This document shows, piece by piece, positions 1 through 9,672 of a stretch of 28,616 bases of DNA (position 1 is its first letter; each line of letters begins with the position of its first letter). The stretch is from NCBI GenBank assembly GCA_033557685.1, contig JAWQRN010000538.1, positions 1 to 28,616 of the forward strand, written 5' to 3'. The DNA is from Sperchopsis tessellata. Lineage: Eukaryota > Arthropoda > Insecta > Coleoptera > Hydrophilidae. The position numbers and the translations under genes were made by a program. The notes beneath the pieces are model-generated. The model searched no databases and had not been told where the DNA came from. It saw only the letters and a list, made by a program, of their open reading frames with translations.

Positions 1-50
<50 letters not shown>
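1..50. repeat. (AT)n microsatellite at window edge
   Basis: About 25 perfect AT units run from the first base; the true left end lies outside the window. Confidence 0.98.
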
Positions 51-55
<5 letters not shown>

Positions 56-1689
56 TACCCAAATCGCCCAGCTCACAGTAAAAACGCAGGTTTTAATACA
101 TATATTTTATTGATACTAATAGTTTTAACGGAATAAGACGTAGCATGAAGATCTTGATATTATGATTCATTTTGAAGGTAATTATGTTATAATTTACTCA
201 TATAAAGAATATAACTAAAATGTATTTTAAAGTTTTTCCGCACCCCTAGTTTAAACTTTTATTTTAAAACCAAAGACTCTGTGAGTATAATCTGTATTCT
301 GAGCCATTTTGAGATGTTTGACCATGTAAATATTTTGTTTTTGAAAATGCTGAAACTAGTTAACGTGCTGCATCACATGAAACTCAAAACAGTTATTCAA
401 GAATTCAAAGAACCATAAAAAACATTAATATTGGCCTTAGAAATTATTACCGGCTAACGAACTTACAACAGATCAAAAGCGGAAAAGATTGAAATTTTCC
501 TAGAAAATGCTCCAAAGACTGGACGAAACTCCTAACATGTTGGCAGATGAATTTTCGTTTCTCACAACAGACATTTTTAACACAAAAGATAGACGTTCGT
601 GAGAGAATAAAAATCAACGAAATGGAACAGTTGTTCAAATTAAAAATCTGTTAAGGATTGGTGTGGTATATTCCTAAATAAAATTGTAGGTCCTATATAT
701 TTTTATTATAAATCAACACGTTAAATATATCTAGAAAAGATTCTTTTAGAAGTAGGACATGTTTTGAATAAATAATTTTCTGCTGCAGAGCTTCATCACG
801 TTCGGGAGTCAATTTTTTAAAAAGAATTCAGAGGAGTTAAAGAAAAGTAAAGATGAGGTATTTGCAGCATTCTTAAAGGTGCACGAGTAATGCTTTCGAG
901 CGATGGGATTATAAAATTTCGAGTGGTGTTTCATTCGTTTTATTAGCGTTGTCTAAAGTTGCCTCCCTCCAATGGGTTTGGTAGATAATTGGAATGGTTG
1001 CTTGGTATGTGCTCTATCCGCTACTCACGTTTATCTCTCCTATTTCCTTATTCTTCCTTTATTTGTATCAGCTAATGTCAGGACACTCACCAGAAAAAAA
1101 CGTGTATCTGATGGGCAACCAAAATCCTATGAACTATTTGCTACGTATCAATTATTATAACGATTGGAATTCCCACATTACATATTTGGTGTGCTGAAAT
1201 ATGCACAATGCATATTTTCGTGACAATATGCATGAGCCTACTTCCTATATATGGAACGATGATATCCAGAAAATCTTAGATGAATTTTTTCTTCTTTTTT
1301 TAGATGATTATTTTGCAAATCATTCCTAAATTCTCTATTTGTATATAGTTCATGATAATAAATATTATAAACCTTTCTCTTTATCTCGTACGTGACAGAA
1401 GGCAACATAGTTGTACACTGTTAATACAAAAATGTATAAGTTTGGTGAATTCTGAGTATAAAAATTTGAATTTTCTTGACAAAATTACTTACACTATTGG
1501 CTATCAATTTACAAAATTTAGAAATGTATATGTATTTTTTTTGATAAATAACTAACCAACTTAATAACTAACACAACAAATTGAACTGCTAGTGAAAAAT
1601 CTCGTAGGTTATAAGTGATACAATATTCTTAAAATATCAAAAAATAAACATTTCTGCCCTAATTGAAAATTGGTTTAAAATTTAATAAT
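51..1689. other. AT-rich stretch, no gene identified
   Basis: Only short open frames are present (for example around 447-638, 972-1197 and 1352-1555). None resembles a family I recognise, and they have the length expected of chance frames in AT-rich DNA. No RNA gene or repeat stands out. Confidence 0.6.
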
Positions 1690-2400
1690 TCCAGCCAGCA
1701 GCTAGAATAAAACAGCCCACTCTTGGCTGGCAATTAATGTTGTTTTCCGGCGTGTAAGATTAGGGTTTCCGCTAAGGTATTTACATGTCGAAATTGTGAG
1801 TTCACAGCTTTCCTTGACAGAGGAATGCGTACGTTGCTGTTGTAACATATACACATAGATTCACGTGTATATACAGTCTCACGTAGTAGCCCTTCCTGGT
1901 AAAATAGCTAGTAGCCTAATTAGCATACATACAGAGAGGGGTTTCTTGAAGCGTGTGTACAAGGCACACTTTTATTCTGAGCACATAAACAGCGCCTGCT
2001 GACTACTTAGTTACCTACTGCTTTCTGTATGTGCTAGGTTGAGCTGCCAGCTCAACGCTATCTTGATGTGTCGGAATTTACTGCGGAGGGTGGTTTTAGA
2101 GCAGGTGTAGACACGTAGGGTACTAATTGTTATCAGAGATCATGATGGCGATGATTTGTTATGTTTCATTACTTTTGTATGAAAAGCGGGTGAATTCTTT
2201 ACTGGGTTTTTAAATTTTTCTGTTTACTTACGTCAGCCAATTTCTGCTAGTATGGCTAAATAGCCACTACTCGCGTCAGATTCAATTTTATACCGGGGTT
2301 ACTTGAAATCTCATTCGACTAAAAGTTTGCCTCGAGCGGGATAAGAACTCCGCTCAGTCAGTGTCGTCGAGTGATTTATAAGTAAATAATGTTTCATTTG
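1690..2400. other. Less AT-rich unassigned block with hairpins
   Basis: This block is visibly richer in G and C than its surroundings and has no long open frame. It holds a perfect 9-bp stem with a 1-base loop at 2038-2056 (GTTGAGCTG, then its complement), and a looser inverted pair between about 1920-1940 and 2020-2036 (a catacatacagag-type motif and its complement). Around 2353-2368 is a ctcagtcagtgtcgtcg stretch containing TCAGTC, which fits the arthropod initiator consensus. It could be an old LTR, a promoter or simply a different isochore patch; I cannot choose between these. Confidence 0.35.
2038..2056. repeat. Perfect 9-bp stem, 1-base loop hairpin
   Basis: GTTGAGCTG at 2038-2046, a single C, then CAGCTCAAC at 2048-2056. 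No T-run follows and no function is known. Confidence 0.8.
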
Positions 2401-2697
2401 CTCGGCGAATGATGGTAACTATTCTGACAATTTTAATTATAAAAACACGGCTTTATTATACAAATTAGAAACCTCACTGTGTGAGAAATATTGGCACTCT
2501 TTGCTTTAAGTTTTTATATGTTCAGGGACGTTTTCTGGATGACAATGCTTGTAGATTACATATTTGTGAGAACTATATGATCATAGCAGGATAGCTTAGT
2601 AAAAGTAAAAGATTCAATGAATACAATCACCTAAATAACTGAAATTCGTGTACTATAAAAACAGTTTACTATCTGTAGATAAAAACTTACACATTTG

Positions 2698-3026
2698 GGA
2701 TATACCTACAGAAATAGGGAACGAAGCCCACCACCATTAATTTAAAGACTTATTTAAAATTGTGAAATATCTCATTATGGAATTGAAATATAAATCTTGG
2801 GCAATTCAAAATAATCAAGGGGTACTACAAACTAATCATTAGAAGAACCTGACAACGATACTACATGAACTTGGACCCTTGGACAAGCTCATTATTAATA
2901 TCTTTCCACAAGAAAAGCTTCACAAACACAACATGGAAAATAACCGCACTATTTTCCTAATATCTCATATGTCAGATGAACAGACTCCATTCATTAGAGG
3001 GAAGGAAATAAAAAATATATTTTGAA
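2698..3026 (+). pseudogene. Unassigned degenerate coding frame
   Basis: One forward frame runs about 110 codons with only two internal stops before its terminal stop, which is long for DNA this AT-rich. Readable pieces include HELGPLDKLIINIFPQEKLH and ISHMSDEQTPFIRGKEIKN. I do not recognise the family. Given the neighbourhood, a transposon-derived polypeptide fragment is the most likely explanation, but a chance frame is possible. It ends just upstream of the left TIR of the Tigger element and is not part of it. Confidence 0.3.
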
Positions 3027-3103
3027 TATCAGGTGAATCATTCAGAAAGCTAGGGTGTATAATATTCCAGCTTTTATATTCTTGTAAAATTACTATTACG
3101 GTC

Positions 3104-3124
3104 TGAATCTGTTTAATTCGAATT
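3104..3124 (+). repeat. Left TIR of the Tigger element
   Basis: tgaatctgtttaattcgaat plus one t; the reverse complement of 4973-4993 matches at 19 of 21 positions. Confidence 0.75.
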
Positions 3125-3319
3125 ATGGGCTATTTTATTTCATTCGAATTTTGAAAACAGCTAGCTCGTTTCTATGTTCTACTAATTTTTTAATTTTAAT
3201 TTCTTAATAATTCGAATGATTTGAAAATAATAATCGTAGTAGACGTTTCTTGTTAATACGAATTTTTATATTGTCATTGCTGTCAAAAACTTATAACCAT
3301 AAAATTTTGTTGTTAATCA

Positions 3320-4588
3320 ATGTTTTCTTACAATAATTACATGAGGAAAACGAAGAAAATATATAGAGCTAACATTGAAAGAAAATTAGAACTAACTGAA
3401 GAAATAGATAAAGGAGTAAAGAAAATAGATTTTTCTGCCAAATTCAAGATAAAAGCAAATACATTAACGACAATTTACAAGAAAAAAGAAAATGCTACGC
3501 TGGAAATTGCAGGTAATTATGAAAATTAAAGAAAAGAACAAATAAGAAAAGGGAATAATCCAAACATTGATGCAGCAGTCCCAACATTTTTCAGTGAAGC
3601 AAGAAAGAAAAAAAATATTCGAGTTAGTGGTTAAATTATCCAAATCAAGGCAAAACAATACGGACAAATGTTGAATATGGACAATTTTAATGCAAGTATA
3701 GGATGGCAGAGTTATATGGTTATAAAAACCGTACCAGAATAAAATGGAAGTGTCTCATAGAAGACGCAGGAGACTGGTTAGAATATGTATTTAAACCGTT
3801 AATGACCAGGTTTGATAAACATTTTACATTTATTGGAGGTAAAACTGGCTAGTTTTCCGATGTTATCCAGGGAAAACTATGGCGTTTAGGACTGATAATT
3901 GTAAAAATGGAAAATACGGCAAAGCTAGAGTGAAAATAATATTATGTTCTTATATGACCGGTACAGAAAAATTGAAACCTTTAATTAAGAGCCAAAAGTC
4001 CCCGCTGCTTCAAAAATATCAACACATTGTCCGGGTGGAAAACGATGTAGAGGCTCTGATAAGTGCACTTATCAGAGCCTCTATATGGTTTCCACCCGGA
4101 AGCAACATTCATACAGATAATAACCGTGGAAGTCTATTACATTTAATACTTTGTCTGTTGATTATTATTTCAACAAAAAAGTGTGGATGACCTCGGTTAT
4201 ATTTGAAGGCTGTTTGATAAAATTAGATACAAATTTGTATTGGAACACAGGAAAGTCATTTCCTCTTTCGATAATATTATAAAAATTGAAATGTATAACT
4301 TTGCAATTTTTCCCACCAAATTTGATATCAATCCTACAACATATAGATCATGGAATAATAGGAACACTAAAAGTCTATTACAAAAATGAAATCATAGCTG
4401 ACATGACTCATAACTTAGAAAACAACCTAACCGAAAGAAAAATCAATTTACTGGGTTACATCAACTATGTTGGTATGTCCTGGGATACTAAAGAAACAGT
4501 GTCAATTATAAAGAACTGTTTTAGAAAAGTTGGATTTGAAGACTACAATGTTGATAAAGAGGACATTTGCCTTTCAACGAGCTTTTAA
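3320..4588 (+). pseudogene. Tigger/pogo transposase relic
   Basis: Cut-and-paste transposase of the pogo branch of Tc1/mariner (CENP-B-like DNA-binding region plus DDE_1 domain). 3320-3529 reads like an N-terminal helix-turn-helix (RKLELTEEIDKGVKKIDFSA). A FNASIGWQSYM stretch near 3690 matches the second helix-turn-helix. About 3835-3990 matches the DDE core (GKTMAFRTDN, ILCSYMTGTEKLKPL). After the insertion at 4031-4143 the frame resumes as NTLSVDYYFNKKVWMT, then VIFEG, FDN and LQFFPPNLISILQHIDHG. The first catalytic Asp is lost (GGKTG where NADETG is usual), while the second is still readable in FDN. Several frameshifts and stops make it non-functional. Function is inferred from family resemblance only. 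Confidence 0.85.
4031..4143. mobile_element. Palindromic insertion of PLE-terminus sequence
   Basis: 35 bp (4031-4065) is followed immediately by a 34-bp near-perfect reverse complement (4066-4099; about 32 of 35 positions pair). The same block, ccgggtgg...gaggctctgataagtg, occurs once more at 27518-27551, at the end of the Penelope-like element, and the similarity continues past 4099 (caacattcata against caatatttata). The palindrome interrupts the Tigger frame between FKNINTL and NTLSVDYY. Flanking words aacacattgt and aatactttgt look like a diverged target duplication of about 10-12 bp. I read it as a Penelope-related insertion reduced to two ends in opposite orientation. Confidence 0.7.
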
Positions 4589-4972
4589 GCTATGAGACTT
4601 GTTTCGAACACTTGAGACAAATAGCAACTGACGAAATCGGCGAAGATTATGACAAATATATAAACTATGATAAAGATATACCAACAACTGCTTTATGACC
4701 CATGAAAATTTTGTTGATAATTTTACAAACAATTAAGATAAAAATGAAATGATTATGATGGAACTAAACATAACAGAAGAAGAATATCTATAAAAAATCA
4801 CAAAATTTGGACAAAGTAAAAATTTTTTGATGCAAACAGAAAATGTTCCAGAACATGTTTTCATTTTTTGTCTATATATTGTTGATAATTTTATTAAATT
4901 TAAATAGTAAAGAATTCAAAATTCAATACTTCCTATCTCTCGCTAATTAGATTGTTTGCTTGGTCCTATTCG

Positions 4973-4993
4973 AATTCGAAATAAGCAGATTCA
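4973..4993 (-). repeat. Right TIR of the Tigger element
   Basis: Reverse complement of this segment (tgaatctgcttatttcgaat plus t) matches the left TIR with two differences. Confidence 0.75.
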
Positions 4994-5086
4994 ACCCATC
5001 GCATTATTTTACATCTCGTAAAATTTCTCGCAAATTTAGCATTGAAGGTTAATCTCAGTAGATTGGCTAGTGCCAAAACTACTTAG

Positions 5087-5532
5087 AATTAAATGTTGAA
5101 ATTGCCAATATTTCTATCTCCCTGGCACATATATTGCAAACTTCGTGAATTAACAGAGTTACATCTGTAGTTATATTAATAGCAGAATGCACTGCAAACG
5201 TCATTTCAAACCTCGGGCGAGTGATTCATACGTACGTTTCGTGGAATACCACCGCTTCATCAGTGAACCAGCAATCCACATTATTTGAAACAGTGTACCG
5301 TGCATTTTACTCTTTGCTCTTTTTGGTCTTAGATACTGCGTTAGGCAGCTAGCGAGAGTTATTATATATTTGTGTAATAATAACAAAGCGAAACGTACAA
5401 ATGAATCACTCGCCTGTGGTTTCAAACGACTTTTGCATTCTGCTATTAATATAACGACAGATGCAACTCCGTTAATTCACGTAGTCCTCAATATATCTGC
5501 CCGAGAGATAGAAATATTTCAACATTTAATTT
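5087..5532. mobile_element. Foldback element with long inverted arms
   Basis: Left arm 5087-5241 and right arm 5389-5532 are inverted copies with a visual identity of roughly 85 percent, starting aattaaatgttgaa and ending acgtttcg, around a unique centre of 147 bp. Flanking bases offer two target duplications: TAG directly outside the arms, or a perfect 12-bp word (ctacttagaatt) at 5079-5090 and 5558-5569. A minus-strand open frame across the element (5201-5425) is best explained by the inverted repeat and resembles no transposase I know. A non-autonomous MITE or foldback transposon is the simplest reading. Confidence 0.75.
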
Positions 5533-5757
5533 AGCGGTTACGAAAGATATTTACATCTACTTAGAATTGTTATTATTGGTTTAAAAACTTTCTAACAGTA
5601 TACCAAGTTTTCAAAATGATTGCTTGTTTTTCCGACTATGTATGTATTGTGGAAGATTTTATTGAAAGAGACATTTGATGGATATATGTGGAGTGGTTGC
5701 AATTATGTGAGGTATACTCTTAACTATTACTTGATTTTATTTCCAAATTATTTTTAG

Positions 5758-6036
5758 CCCCATCGCCAGTTGGCATTTTTCTATTTTCTCGTTGTATTTT
5801 GTCGGTGCGTTTGGTATGTAATGTTTAACTTTTTGTTTTGTATAGCTGATTTGTTGTGAGGTATAATTTTGACTGTGTATAAAGTTCTGACCCAGAATAG
5901 TTTCTAGTTTTTGTTTTAAAGTATAGTTTCTGATGTGTAGTTGTAGTATGGTGTATCGTCTGAAATTAAATTTGCACTTTTGAGCTATTCATTGATGTAT
6001 TATTTTCCTAGCTGAGTTGTGTCTTCCTATGTATTC
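5758..6036 (-). pseudogene. LINE polyprotein C-terminal fragment (upstream part)
   Basis: On the minus strand, about 90 codons with stops and a frameshift read EYIGRHNSARKIIHQ, then LISDDTPYYNYTSETIL, KLFWVRTLYTVKIIPHN and YQTHRQNTTRK. This spacing of RHN, TPYYxY, LxWxRTL and THRxxTxxK motifs fits a domain near the C-terminus of certain non-LTR retrotransposon polyproteins, downstream of the reverse transcriptase. The usual order places this block before the block found at 6163-6506, but here, on the minus strand, it comes after it. It is non-functional; the exact clade cannot be assigned by eye. Confidence 0.6.
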
Positions 6037-6162
6037 TATTCCAGGCAGCAACTTACAAAGTTTATTATTATTATTTGTTTGTTTTCACAGCAAGGCTTTT
6101 CCCAAATATATTCACTGATTAGACAAGGCAAGATTGAGAGGTTATTACTAAGTTATTTTCCG

Positions 6163-6506
6163 GGTACTTGTGTATATGCGATGTTTATGTACTATGGTAT
6201 TCTCAACTATGAAATTCCTTACGATACGGCACGTGTTAAGTATAATTGCTTTCTGCAATTATATGTATGTGTAACATGTTAAACTTGTGCCCTACAAACT
6301 AGTGTGCAACGTTTTTGGAATTACTCAAGTACACGACTAAATACTTTGTACCAATTATAACCGTATCACTCTTTACATGACTTTTCTATCCATTACAAGT
6401 TTCGGGTCTCTGTGTGTGGGTTATTAGAAGGATATGTTTGTGGAAGCGCAATACCTATTAGGTAATTTGTTTTAATTGTTTTGTAGAGTGTAATGTCAGG
6501 TTTGTT
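6163..6506 (-). pseudogene. LINE polyprotein C-terminal fragment (downstream part)
   Basis: The minus-strand frame begins NKPDITLYKTIKTNYLIGIA, passes a PxTYPSNNPHTETRNL stretch and WIEKSCKE, and ends near NTCRIVRNFIVEN. These motifs (KPDITLY, YLIDIAVPNTH, KAVLLNTCRIVRKFL in related sequences) belong to the last segment of the same type of non-LTR polyprotein as 5758-6036. In-frame stops interrupt it several times. Both pieces are on the same strand but in the wrong relative order, so they are either two separate insertions or parts of a rearranged tandem copy. Confidence 0.6.
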
Positions 6507-7107
6507 GTGGCATACCGTTTTTTTTAAATTTTCTGTTCTAGTTCCACTTAAGCTAATTTAGCAAGAATTTAGTTCAGATATATGCGGGATACTCCCAGTT
6601 CTCAATGCAATTCCTAGATTGAAACTAACCCTTGAATTACAGGAGAACAGTAGATTGACCTTCCAAGATCTTGCTGTTATTACTAATAATGAATCTCGAT
6701 ACTTATTAAAAAATACCCTGGCACAATATTGCATTTCTTTTAGCTCAAATCTCTTCATTTTCCTATTACACAGAATTGTCTAAATTCATATATGATAAAG
6801 TTTAAAAATATTTTCTCTTCCATTATTATACCAGCTGTCTACCTAATACCAAATAGTTTTTCTACATGTTTTCACGATACTATATCTTATATTTTATCTC
6901 TCCGAATTAGCAAGGCTAGGAGCTTATATTGTTTGTGTATGTGAAGCTTGATACCATGCTCAAACTGGTCACTCCTTTATCGTAAAGAACAAAAACATTT
7001 TTGTGATGTCTCTAATAAAAGTCATAGATCTAGTCGAACTAGTCATGTGTTCGCTAACCTTTAATCCCATACATAAATAACTGAATAAGATTAAGTAAAA
7101 GCTAGCT
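6507..7107. other. No gene identified
   Basis: A 66-codon minus-strand frame (6558-6758) has no recognisable motif. The position would suit sequence upstream in the LINE at 6163-6506, but I cannot support that. Confidence 0.5.
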
Positions 7108-7900
7108 TTGAATGGAAGATATTTTAAATTTATTATTTACTATAATTGTTTGCTTCTTTCTAAGCTTAATTTATTTGGTTTTTCCACACCTTTGATTCAT
7201 TTTTTTAGATCTTATTTATCCAATCGTCAGTTGTCTGTAAACCACCAGGGTTTTAGTTCTCATTCATTCTTGGCTACTTCCGGAGTCCACCAGGTATCAA
7301 TACTGGGGCCTTTATTTTTCATCATTTTCATTAATGACATTACTGATCGCTTTCTCAATAAATGTGTTCTTTTTGCTAATGACCTTAAGTTGTTTGCTTC
7401 CGTAAATGATATCCTGGACGGTTTTAGCTTACAAGATAATTTAGACTCTGTTTTGCATTGGTGTAATGTCAACTGCTTACTGCTTAATGTTAAGAAATGT
7501 AAAGTTATGAGTTTCACTCGTAACTGTCATGAATTTGGTTGATTCTATGAGGGATCTTGGTGTGGTATTGGTGGAGGACTTTTTTTCTACCCACACATTC
7601 TCCAGATCTGCAGTTTCTTCGTATTTGCTTGGTTTTGTTATAAGAACTGCCCGGCAATTTGTTGATCATCTTTCGTTGAATGCACTATTTTTCGCTTTTG
7701 TCCGCTCTAAACTTGGGTATTTTTTTGTTATTTGATCTCTCAGTCATTAAAATATGGAGTCTGTGCAGAGACGATTTTTGAAATATTTGCATTTTAAGTG
7801 TGTAAGAGTTTTCAAGTGGTGCAGGATCAGATCAAAATTTTTGCAACCAGTGTCTTGGAACTAAGATGTGTACTACCCAGTCAGATTTTTGTTAATTTGT
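7108..7900 (+). pseudogene. Jockey/CR1-like LINE reverse transcriptase relic
   Basis: 5'-truncated non-LTR reverse transcriptase. The first frame (7108-7542) contains LSKLNLFGFSTPLIHFFRSY, LSNRQLSV, SGVHQVSILGPLFFIIFIND (the usual GVPQGSxLGPLLFxxFIND) and the active-site box as FANDLK, where the family has F/Y-A-D-D; the first Asp is Asn. Then follows WCNVNCLLLNVKKCKVMSF, the thumb-proximal motif. A frameshift near 7530 leads into SMRDLGVVL and FVRSKLGYF, then SVQRRFLKYLHF near 7755. This order matches RT domains of jockey-superfamily LINEs. The copy starts abruptly inside the RT, as expected for 5' truncation during target-primed reverse transcription. It ends with an A-rich tail at 7985-8010. 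Confidence 0.85.
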
Positions 7901-7984
7901 GTATATATTTTGTTTATTATATTGTTTGTTAAAGCAACAGCATGTTGTTATTCCTACTTTTTAATTGTTAAATGTTGAGTAGTG

Positions 7985-8010
7985 TAAATAAATAATTAAA
8001 TAAATAATTT
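7985..8010 (+). repeat. TAAA-rich 3' tail of the LINE
   Basis: taaataaataattaaataaa and following bases, an imperfect (TAAA)n tract placed about 90 bp beyond the last readable coding sequence, as expected for the 3' end of a target-primed insertion. Confidence 0.6.
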
Positions 8011-8799
8011 TTAAATCGTATAATGATATTATTTTATCGTAATATTCCGTGCATATTTTGCTATCATATACCAGAATATATATTTTAGAGAAAAGCTATT
8101 TTATTAACTTCAACAAGAACATACATCTATCCTTGGGCGCAACACTCTCATAATATAATGCATAGGTATTTAGAATTTTTCCTGGAAATCTCCGAGTTGA
8201 GTTTAGAGTCGGCTGCATAATTTTTAATATATATTTAAGCTACTCTTAGAGGGGAATATTGTTTCCACAGCAATATCAAGCAATTTATGCTCTGTCATGT
8301 GAATGTAATGTAAGCCAAACCATATTTTTATATATTTATTTATTCAAACAGATGCACCTACCAGGTATGGAAAATATATAGCCGTCACTGTTCTTATATA
8401 GGGCATGTAGCGTAATGCACGTGCACGTATCTGCCGCCGGGTTGTTTTCTAAAAATCTGTTATATCTGAAAGAATGGAAATTTGCCTTTTCCCGACCACA
8501 AGTCTTTTGACACTAACTTAGTTATAAAACTTGTTATACGATAATTTCCATATTTCTCGTATATGCAATATTTAATCAAATAAGAAAATTTTAAAATAGC
8601 ATCACTATGAATGCTGCATAGTCATTCATATTTGTTCGTTTGCGAACAGAGGTTTATACTTAATAAATTTGGGAAAAGTAATACTACATTTTATAACCAT
8701 TTATTATACATTTTAGCAAGGCAATGTTTGAAGTTTATATTAAGGATGAATTGCTTATAATATTTCCCGTAAGCGAGCATTGGATTTAATAATTATAAT
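8011..8799. other. No gene identified
   Basis: AT-rich; no frame with recognisable motifs and no clear repeat. Its right part may include the 3' UTR of the minus-strand LINE that follows. Confidence 0.5.
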
Positions 8800-9259
8800 A
8801 ATTTTGTATTCATAACACCCCACTGGGTGTGAACATTACATTATTATGTCAAATTATTTTACAAAATGGCCTTGTACTTACAATAATAATAACTTTAATC
8901 ACATATCATATATCAGCAGTTAAGCAACAATAGTACAAGAAGAAACATAGCTAATTAGGTTCCACTTCCATACATCACACCCACATCACCACAAAAGAGG
9001 CAACAAAGAGACACGGAACAGCGAAATAAAACACACAAAAAAACGCAAACCTTGCATAATGTGCTTGATCTGGTACAAGCAGATGTCTGCCCCTTATTTT
9101 ACAACCATGCACATGCAACGTTAATATTCGATGAGTATGAAATGTTTTCCTAAATGAGTTATATCGATTTAGATGGATCATGAGACTTACAGCTATTTTT
9201 TGTGCTTTGAGCAACATACCAGAGAGAAAAAGCACTCCCTCCCAAAACTGCCCACCATA
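8800..9259 (-). pseudogene. 3' half of a split jockey-like LINE
   Basis: The minus-strand frame from 9259 reads GGQFWEGVLFLSG, then AQKIAVSLMIHLNRYNSF and RKTFHTHRILTLH, matching the post-RT region that in related LINEs reads YGIIFWG, QKRAIR and CRxxFxxxxILTLPSLYI. A GRHLLVPDQAHYARF stretch could be the following NTRGxxxLxxP region after a deletion. The sequence continues directly from the fragment at 11166-11480 once the 1.9-kb transposon between them is removed. The 3' boundary near 8800 is approximate. Confidence 0.7.
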
Positions 9260-9560
9260 TAGTCCAGTCATTTGGTAGTTTTACCTGGAAAGTTTACCGG
9301 GAGTTTTGAAAATTGATATATTAAATAAATTTTGACGTGCTCCGAATTTTCACTTTGCCATCTCGTATCTTTGCCGCTCGCCCCGCCATATTGGAAAAAT
9401 GACGTCCAAAACCGACTCACTTTACCATGAAAATAGTAGATCAATTAAACTAGAGAATATTTTATATAATTTATGTATCAATCTTTTTTTTTGTGCAATG
9501 AATAGTTTCAGCGTACGAGCGCCGCCAAGTCTACTCCAACACGCGTATTGGCGAAAAAAC
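9260..9560 (+). repeat. Left long TIR
   Basis: Matches the reverse complement of about 10840-11165 over its full length with small indels. Shared anchors include the terminal tagtccagtcatttgg, gttttgaaaattg, ttggaaaaatg, ccgactcacttta, attaaactagagaa and tttcagcgtacgagc. The inner boundary is approximate. Confidence 0.85.
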
Positions 9561-9672
9561 TCATTTTCAGACCCCCATAAGGTAGAGTAAGTGGCGCGTT
9601 TTTTTTTTTAGTGGTATCCCCTGTAGGCCTAATTCACTGATCACTTAATTTAGTGCATTCTCCTTCGCTTCG

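Larger units (their letters stand above)
3104..4993 (+). mobile_element. pogo/Tigger-type DNA transposon, decayed
   Basis: A transposon of about 1.9 kb bounded by an inverted repeat of 21 bp matching at 19 positions (3104-3124 and 4973-4993), with a degenerate DDE transposase between. The size fits a pogo/Tigger element with a single transposase of about 450-500 residues. The outermost bases and the expected TA target duplication are too degraded to place exactly; the true ends may lie several bases further out. A palindromic piece related to a Penelope-like terminus is inserted inside it at 4031-4143 and is therefore younger than the Tigger insertion. Confidence 0.8.

Noticed and set aside
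447..638. Mariner-like transposase piece on the plus strand (a LTTDQKRKRLKF-like stretch)
   Set aside because: Only a short resemblance to an LTxxQKxxR motif; no catalytic GDE-type motif follows and stops are dense.
5201..5425. 74-codon minus-strand ORF across the foldback element
   Set aside because: Its ends lie in the inverted arms and it has no recognisable domain; best treated as a by-product of the inverted repeat.
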